Positions 12,301-21,300 of a stretch of DNA of 64,000 nt are shown here, in pieces (within the stretch, counting starts at the first letter, position 1; each line of letters begins with the position of its first letter). The position numbers were made by a program, and so were the translations under genes. The stretch is from Dendrophyllia cribrosa (Eukaryota > Cnidaria > Anthozoa > Scleractinia > Dendrophylliidae), in assembly GCA_024195265.1 (NCBI GenBank), contig JAJLRJ010000003.1, positions 30,721,643 to 30,785,642 of the forward strand, given 5' to 3'. Below the pieces are notes generated by a model. The model saw nothing but the letters and a program-made list of their open reading frames with translations, searched no databases and was not told where the DNA came from.

Positions 12301-15300
12301 CGCTTGGCTTTAATCGTCCCGTGCGGTGTTTGTACATCCCACCTGCCATCCGATCTCAAGTTCAGCCCAGTGACTGGCGCAGGCATGAACACCTCCGCCC
12401 CATACATCCGTGCTCCTATCGCAAGGGCCTGGGTCAAGCAGTACGGATCGAGGTAACCATCCTCTAAAAGACATGGTTAATTATAGAACACATTAAAACG
12501 TATAAATATATTTTCTTTTTATATTAATTTTTATTGTGGAGTACCTGCAAACCATCGCCCAGAATTAGGCGACACATCCGGGACCTTGAACCGCGCTCCG
12601 AGCGCTAAATTTGAAAAGATAATCAGCGAACCGTATTCAAAACAACGAGAAAATGGCCAAAACTGTCCAGCATGGCTCACACTTTTTACGTTTTTGCCCA
12701 AACTACTGAACAATCATTAGTGTCAGCATATGGCTTTTGTAGAAGAGGCATCAATAAAAAATATTTGACCATTGTTGACTTTGTAGTCCTTCTAGAAGTT
12801 CTGGCTATTTCACTTTGAAAATCGGCTATTTCAGTCGCTTGTTAGTATGGGAAGCTGCTTTTGAGGCTGGATGTTTCTTCAACAAATGACTTTATTAATG
12901 TGTCAGCATATTGTTATGTTAGCTTGACACTTAAGGAAGCCTCACAGAAATTTTTGTACGATTTCGATGATTAGAAGTTCTGGCTTTTCGTCAAATTCTG
13001 AAAGTGCTCTTTTTGCCCTTCGGTAATCCCGCGGGACACTTTCGTCTTCGTTTGAAACTCGCGCGTGAATATTAATGTTCCTAAGCTCCGCCTCCACAAA
13101 CAATAGTGCGTGTGGCAGCGTAATTAACCATTGAAATTGACAATGACTTGACAAACACTGAATCCACGTAATGAAAAGTTGCGTGTTTTATTTTACTATA
13201 GATGGTCTTAAATAAAATCATGTAAACATATTTCAAAAACTTTCATAATGCACCTATTTTGCTAGCGGCATTCAAGTTAGCTAGTAGCTAAGTGTGCTTC
13301 GACGTTAAATCAATTATTTTATATTGTATTATATTGCATTGCATTGCATTGTACGAATGCACATGGTTTATTCATTTAAGTGTAGACTGCGAGACATTTC
13401 TTATTTTAACGGCAACATACAGGAAAGGGAAGCACAAGCAAACGCGAAGGCGTCCGAAAAGGACTGGTGCGAGTGTGGGAAAGGAGATCAAGCGGCGAAA
13501 ATAGGGACGGCGTTTGACACGGCAAGACATCCTAAAAGGACTACAGTGAGTGTGAATAAGGAGAGCGAGCCTGGAGATGATCAGCGCTTGACACGGCGCT
13601 TCTACTCACAAGTATCGCCCTATCGCCCCGTCTGTGCGAGATCAAAAGGAACCATACGTGTGTTTTAGAGTTTAATTCAGTGTATTGGTACCCATAGAAC
13701 ACGACCTACAACTTAATTCCTTGTTAGCGTTACCCACCAGGAAAGTACAAAGCTCCCAACACATCATCCACATTGAGAAGTGGATGAACTTTTGCCACCT
13801 CTTCTGTTGTAATTACCCTCTGTGGTGACCTCTGCCAGCCATGTCGCTGCATCTGATACTTTGCCTCCTCTAACCTCTTAGGAGTGGTACATATTCTTAC
13901 ACTGCCACACATGTGAAACCCTATATCCTTCAAAAAAGAACGCCTCTAAGCAGTGGTACATATTCGTATATTGCCGCACTTATAAATCCCATATCCTGCA
14001 TAAAAATGCCACACAGGAGTGTACATATTCTTATATTGACGCACATATAAACCCCATCCTGCAAACTGAAAAAAATGCCTCTAAGCAGTGGTACATATTC
14101 TTATATTGCGACACATATTTACCCCATATCCTGCAAACTGAAAAAAATGCCTCTAAGCAGTGGTACATATTCTTATATTGCGACACATATTTACCCCATA
14201 TCCTGCAAACTGAAAAAACGTCTGTTAGCAGTGGTACATATTCGTATATTGCCGCACATATAAACCCCATATCCTGCAAAAAAAGCCTCACAGGAGTATA
14301 CATATTCTTATATTGACACACATATGAAACCCTACGTCCTGAAAAGCGAATGCTCCCCTGGGGTTGTACATGACTGTAACGATCTTATCGATCATATGGA
14401 AACCGTGCTTAACAACAAAGAAATTCATGCCCATATATTTACCCAATAGGCAAACAACAGTCCAAAGTGACGTATACCTCCTTATGTTAATTTGAAAGCT
14501 TGTACCGGTCGAAAGCATTTATTAAGTCAAGCTAAAAACATCGCCAGTAACATGCCTAGGGGAAAAAAAACGACGTTGGTCTCTTGAAAATAATGAGGAT
14601 GTCCAGAAAATTAACGCAAACACGAAATTTTACCGACGTTGATGACGGAATGCAAAGACCCCCTTTAAAACTTCAGGGTTATTTGATACCTCTCGTTAAA
14701 AAAGGAAAAAAGCGTTCTATTCTCTATCGCTGCGCTCAACCGAATAGAAAAAAATTTCCCGTGTAAACACTAGAGACAATTGGATGCAGCTCACCAGCCA
14801 TCTGGACCAGCCATTTTATTCACAGTAAAGTACAACTCTTACAATGTCTGTCTGCGTAAGCACAAGGTAAACCATGGCCCGCGTAAGGAAGTCTGAATGT
14901 TTAAAAACACAGTTTTCATTGTAAATGGTACGAAAACTTGAATGTTTAAATAACGTTATAGCGGTGATTAAGCCGGATGCGAAAAACTAGTGAAAAAAAA
15001 AGACTCCTAACTCGGAGAAAAAACTGGAAACATAGTCTCCAAACCAATGCAGAACCACCTTAACCTCTGCAGTTTAAAGGTGGATTTCCACTGTCGCGTA
15101 ATTTTTGCGTGCGTAAAAGAAAATAAGAGACGATGTATGAACAGCTTGCGTAAAAGTTTACGCGAGCTGTTCATAGATCGTCTCTTATTATATTTACGCA
15201 CGTAAAAATTACGCGACAGTGGAAATCCACCCTTAAAGTTAAAAATAACAACTTGAGTAATTTAATGTTCAGTTTATAGCGGTACGTAATATGCAAAAAA

Positions 15301-18300
15301 TTACCCCGAGCAAAGTTTTATAATGGCTGATTGCTGTCAAGTAAATAGCACGAATCAAGGACTGGTATGAATCGGCAAAAACTGCAAATGCCAAGCATAG
15401 CGATGATACGTATGCCAATGGGAAATCTATTTCATTTTATCAAACACTGGTACTACACCCGGGTATGTCACAAGCTGGTACAATAAAAAATGGGTTACAA
15501 GCTAGTGTAGTACTTATTGACACTTATTCTTACAATAAGGATGAAGTTCAGAAGCAACAAATGACTTATGATTTGTGCGCTCAAATCTGATTGTATCGCA
15601 CCGCCATGCTTTTTTCCGGCTTTAAGGTGTTTCCCTCCAGTTTCCATGCAGCCGCACCGTCCATTTTTGAGCGGCTGTTTAACTAACTTTCCTTTATTGA
15701 ATCACAATGAAACTTACACAAAATATTGTACATAGTTTGAAGTTTATAAGAGTGTAAATATCTGTTAATCGCATTTAAAATTGCGGAGATAAACGAGAAA
15801 CATTGAAATCACTTGAATCTAAATTCCGAGCGATTGCGATGGCATCTAGAAAAATCAAAACTATAACGATAAATTATGACATATGGCAAACAAAATATCT
15901 AAAAATTAGAAACTTTTGTCAAGCCGATTTTGAGTAAATCAGAAAAACATTTCGAACTTGTGATTTTGCATGTGTATGAGCACATCCATAAGTTCCTCAA
16001 TTAATCTTATAAAAGTTTAATTTCACAATCTTAAATTTACGCCAAAATGTGTGTTTAGTGTATGAGATAAAACTATGAAAGTTTGAAAGCGTTTCTCGTT
16101 TTAGTTTTGGAGATTCGATTTTCTATAGGAAACCATAGTTTTTTTACTGACTCCTTGATATTGTAGTGTTAGCGCTTTTCTACGTATTTCTAAAACCGCG
16201 AGATAATTTTTTTTTAACTTTTATGGTCGTTTCTTTATAATATGAACAACATTGTCTCGAAGTTTCATCTTGATTTAAACATTGCAACATGGTCAACAAA
16301 TAAAATAATAAAGTTCACCTAAAACGCGATTGAGACTTTGTGTTTTGATTGCACGGTTGAAGGCGCACAAAGACGCGTTAATAGGCCATTTGCACGATGA
16401 CGTCATATGACTACAACTACCAGAATCCTTCAGTTTTTTGTGTTGTAGTGCAAATTAGGGCTATTGTTATTTAAACCGCACTGGGATTACAAAATTTAAA
16501 TAAGAAAGGAAAAACGAAATGAATTTTGGTAGTTGTAGTCAAATGACGCCATCGTGCAAATGGCCTATTATTCAGGTGAAGTGTAACGCATTTCTGCGTG
16601 TTGAGAATTATGCAAATCGCGTTGACTTCTTTCTCTTCCCTACAATTCAAAATGCCGAGTGTCCAGTGCACGTCAAATGCGAATAAAAAAACCTGCTTTC
16701 AAATAAACGCCCTACTGAAATTCGTGAGCATGATAAAAATATTAAACGTGGAACAAAGCCTCTAACGTTACTCCGCAAAACATAATGGTCACGCAGAAAT
16801 GCGTTACGCTTCACCTGAATTAATTAAAGCGTGTTTGCGTGCCTTCAACCGTGCAATCAAAACACAAAGTCTCAATCGCGTTTTAGGTGAACTTTATTAT
16901 TTTATTTGACCATGTTGCAATGTTTCAATCAAGATGAAACTTCGAGACAATGTTGCTCATATTATAAAGGAACGACCATAAAAGTTAAAAAAAAATCTAT
17001 CTCGCGGTTTTTGAAATATGTAGAAAAGCGCTAAAACTACAATATCAAGGCTCAGTAAAAAAACTATGGTTTCCTATAGAAAATTCAATCTCCAAAACTA
17101 AAACGAGAAACTCTTTCAAACTTTCCTAGTTTTATCTCATACACTTAACACACATTTTGGCGTCAATTTCGGATTGTGAAATTAAACTTTTATAAGATTA
17201 ATTGAGGAACTTACGGATGTGCTCATACACATGCAAAATCACAAGTTCGAAATGTTTTTCTGATTTACTCAAAATCGGCTTGACAAAAGTTTCTAATTTT
17301 TAGATATTTTGTTTGCCATATGTCATAATTTATCATAATAGTTTTGAGTTTTCTAGATGCCATCGCAATCGCTCGGAATTTAGACTCAAGTGATTTCAAT
17401 GTTTCTCGTTTATCTCCGCAATTCTAAACGCGATTTACAAATTTGTTACATTTTTCTAAACTTCAAACTATGTATAATACTTTGTGTAAGTTTTATACTA
17501 ATTCAATAATGGAAAGTTAGTTAAACGGCCGCTCAAAAATAGTAGGTGCGGCTACACGGAAACTGGAGGGAAACACCTTAACATTCTTCAAGACAAGTTT
17601 GGAGGTACCGCGCCATCCATTGTTAAAGTACTTGATACTTAAGGTACGACCATCAACAGAATATATAAAGCTAAGCAAATATGGTTTTGCTCTTATGGAG
17701 TGCATGTAGACTTTAACGGATTTTTGTTCCTGTTGCATGTTTACCGCTCAGAGGACTTTTATAGAAAGGCTCAGATGTTATTCCATCGGTGTGCAGTATA
17801 TATGAGATTACGTAATACTCCTGAGAGGTGTCTATTGCAGGATATTTAGATAGCCTGCGAACAGGCTCCTGGCTCGGAGGGACGCTATTTATAAACGGCG
17901 CGAAGCGCCGGCAAAGGGGAGCCTGCACGCGAGTTTCAGAATATCGAATGTCTGCGTCCAAATTTTGGACGCAAAGCGCTAGTGAATGTTTCTTGGGCTA
18001 AAATAGCCTTAAAGCAGCAACTTTTTCATTTAATTTTCTTTACTATGTTTCGGATAAAAAATTGGATATATATTTTCGTGGTGTCTGATCGCGAGATGTT
18101 TTATGAAATAGCTGCGTTATGCGTTACTCAGGGAAAGGTTTCAAATTACTTTTAACATTATGCAAATATGCAACATTTTTACCGCAACTGAAAAAATATA
18201 TTTCAAACGGCTAAATTTGTTTCTCTCCTCCTAAATCATCACTTCTGTCGTAAACTTTATACTCAGAAGGCTAAGCAGGCTAAGCTTGCGAACGGTTAAA

Positions 18301-21300
18301 ATTTGACAGTTGACAAGCTAAGGAATCCACGGGTTCTTGTGGGCGGCAGCCGCGATTTTGAAGGATGCGTGCAGGCTTCCCTTCTTCGTATGACCCCGTC
18401 GTCCGACTGGAAGCCTGTCCGCAGGCTAGATATTTAGACTGGGGTTGGGGTACATTCAAACTCATCAGGATTTACTAACGTTGTCAACGTGAAAACAATG
18501 CTAAGTAATTATTCCAGATCATGTTGTTCTTTTTGGAAGAAACAAGAAGCTGTACACAGCTTTTAAAAACTCGTGGCGCCTTTGACCATTGCAATATTGA
18601 TTCCCGAGTGTTTTGGTTGCTTTTACGAAGAAACATAAAACTATGTCTGAAAAGTACATTTCTGACATTCACTACACTGTACATTCAGTAGCCGACACTT
18701 GAAACCAAGATCGCTAACCTAACTGAAATGGCAAGTTATCCCACAGCAATAAGCGGCGAACAAAATATCAAACGATCCTATCAATCCATGAACGCCTTGC
18801 ATTATCTAGAAAACTTGTGCGCTGTAATTCTCCTTTCTACTTCTCTAGTCAGCATACGGAGAAATTCTCCGCCATCTTAAAATCAAGGGCGAGATCACAA
18901 GGTCGCGTGTCAACAAATCAGACCAAGTTTCGATTCGAAATACTGGCGCATGCGCCTTCGTGACAGTGTCCCTTTAAAACCTTAGCCTCATTATATAGGC
19001 TCGCTTTGTGTTTCAATGGCTACGGTTCTTTTACATAACAGGTCCAACACAGCTGGCGAAACACAATGTCGTTTGCTTACTATCGCGAAGACGTCAAGGG
19101 AGCAATGTCACGGGGAGTTTTTGTTTAAAACTGTTCCAAATATTTACACAAAATGCTCTTCGAGCACGTAGAGGAAAGTGATTCCTCAAAGAGAGAACAA
19201 ATCACAAAGAAAAAAAGTTGTAATCCATTTCCATCCAGGCCATCCGCAGGCAAAGACACTTATTTATAGCTTCAGTGACTTAGTATTCTAATTGTTAACA
19301 AAACTGGAGCATTATTTTTAGGTTTTCATTCGTACAAATACGTTTGTTCTTTTGCCGTTTAAAATGATACTGAAAATGGTGACAGCGGCCTTTAAAAGCT
19401 TTAAAGACGTAACGATAGCAAAACTAACCTGCCCTGTTTCTTGAGAGAGTTGTTTGTATAACCAAATGCTGTAGTGCGTTAATGGCTTCATGTTCACTGC
19501 TGGATTGTAATGTGAAGTAACGCCAGCCTGAAAGAAGGGGGGAAAAGTCTTGAACAGCAGGAACATGACAGCTCGGTGATTTATTCTTAAGCTTCCGTTC
19601 TTGCAAATGAGCTCATTTAAATGCCAGGTGGTCGCTTACAGGGGGTGGTCGTTCACGAGAGATGGTCGCTTACGAGAGGTAAACGCTCACGGGAGGTGGT
19701 CGCTTACGAGAGGTGGTCGCTCACGGGAGGTGATCGCTTACGAGAAGTGGTCGCTTACGAGAAGTGGTCGCTCACGGGAGGTGGTCGCTTACGAGAGGTG
19801 GTCGCTCACGGGAGGTGATCGCTTACGAGAAGTGGTCGCTTACGAGAAGTGGTCGCTCACGGGAGGTGGTCGCTTACGAGAGGTGGTCGCTCACGAGAGA
19901 TGGTCGCTTACGAGAGGTGATCGCTTACGAGAGGTGGTCGATTACGAGAGGTGGTCGCTTTCGAGAGGTGGTCGCTCACGGGAGATGGTCGCTTACGAGA
20001 GATGGTCGCTTACGAGAGGTGGTCGCTTACGAGAGGTGGTCGATCACGGAAGGTGGTCGCTTAATTACGAGAGGTCAGTCCACAGGAGTCTAAACTTTGA
20101 AGCCCAAGATATTGTATTACCGTTGAAGTTGTGTGGAAAAAACAGAATTGTCTTTTTATTGTTCTTGTAATGTAACACATAATTCAATTTCCGTCTGCAG
20201 TGATCTCGTAATATTGGCAAGTGGTCGCTTACCACAAGTCAAAAACAATAGAACAATTCAAATCGTCAGCGTTAAAAGTGGTCGCAGTCGCTTCCGAGAG
20301 GTCGGACTTTAGTGATTTGACTGGAAGAAATTTGGTATTTTGGGAAAGTGGTCGCTTTCTGGAGGTGGTCGCACATGGAAGTTCGACTGTCATATTAAAA
20401 TGAAAACAAAAAACGTACCGCATGCCAAGTTGAGCCACCTGTGAGTTCTGACTTCTCAAGTAGAATCACATCTTTCATTCCGCCTTTAGCTAAATGATAG
20501 GCAATACTGGTGCCCAAGACTCCACCGCCAATAACCACAACCTCTGCATCTTCTTTCAGACGCTTATTCAGCGGTTTTCGGCTGTAACGGAAAACATCAA
20601 ATTAGCCTGTTCCCAGTCGTTAAAGCCTGGTTTCGCTAGCGACATAAAGCTCTAACTTTGTCCGCTTTTAAACGTGGCTTATCTAAGACCATTTTTAATC
20701 CTTGTGTACCATACTACTTAACTTATTTTTATTTATTATAATTAGTTTTAGTCATTTAATGTTTCGAGTAAGTTTTTAAAATGGCTAAGTACATTTTTAA
20801 CTAGTTTTCTCATAGATTTTCTTAGATTCATTGTATACCATATAAACATGTTTTTATTTTTTTATTTATTGTAATTTTTGAGGACCCTTTTGTAAACCAA
20901 GTGTAAGTGAAGAAGGCTTCCTCTTTAAATATTAAAGTTATTATTATCACATAAGCAAAAGCGGAAGAATAACAGCGCTGATGTCATAAGCGCAAGCATA
21001 AGAATAAGGATCAATCTTATATATGCTTATGTCAATTTTCGTTTTTACTTGACGCAAATTCTTATGCTTCCGCTTACGTCGGCTTAAAAGAATGTGGAGG
21101 GAAGGATGGGCCGCGGTGGTCGTGCTCCGGTGTATCTCTGCATGGGACAAGGTTTAATCGGCAGGGGTAATTTGCCGAACGCCGAACGTCGAACATTGTT
21201 CTCACCCTTATCAGAAAATAAAAGCTAACCAATTTGAATCAGTGCTTAACCCTAAATACTGTACATCATGGCTACAGTATTTAGGGTTAAGCACTGATTC

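Noticed and set aside
12531..12713. Minus-strand frame of 60 residues between DMGDH exons 4 and 5
   Set aside because: Exons 4 and 5 join in frame without it, and it has no family match.
13324..13668. 114-residue plus-strand frame with basic composition
   Set aside because: Lies antisense within DMGDH intron 4, begins in a short tandem repeat, and has no recognisable domain.
14031..14321. Minus-strand open frame with repeated [20 protein letters not shown]
   Set aside because: Translation of the exon-boundary tandem array. The units are frameshifted relative to exon 4 and separated by acceptor signals.
19601..20170. 189-residue frame of repeated [12 protein letters not shown]
   Set aside because: Translation of the 17-bp minisatellite inside a DMGDH intron, on the opposite strand to the gene.
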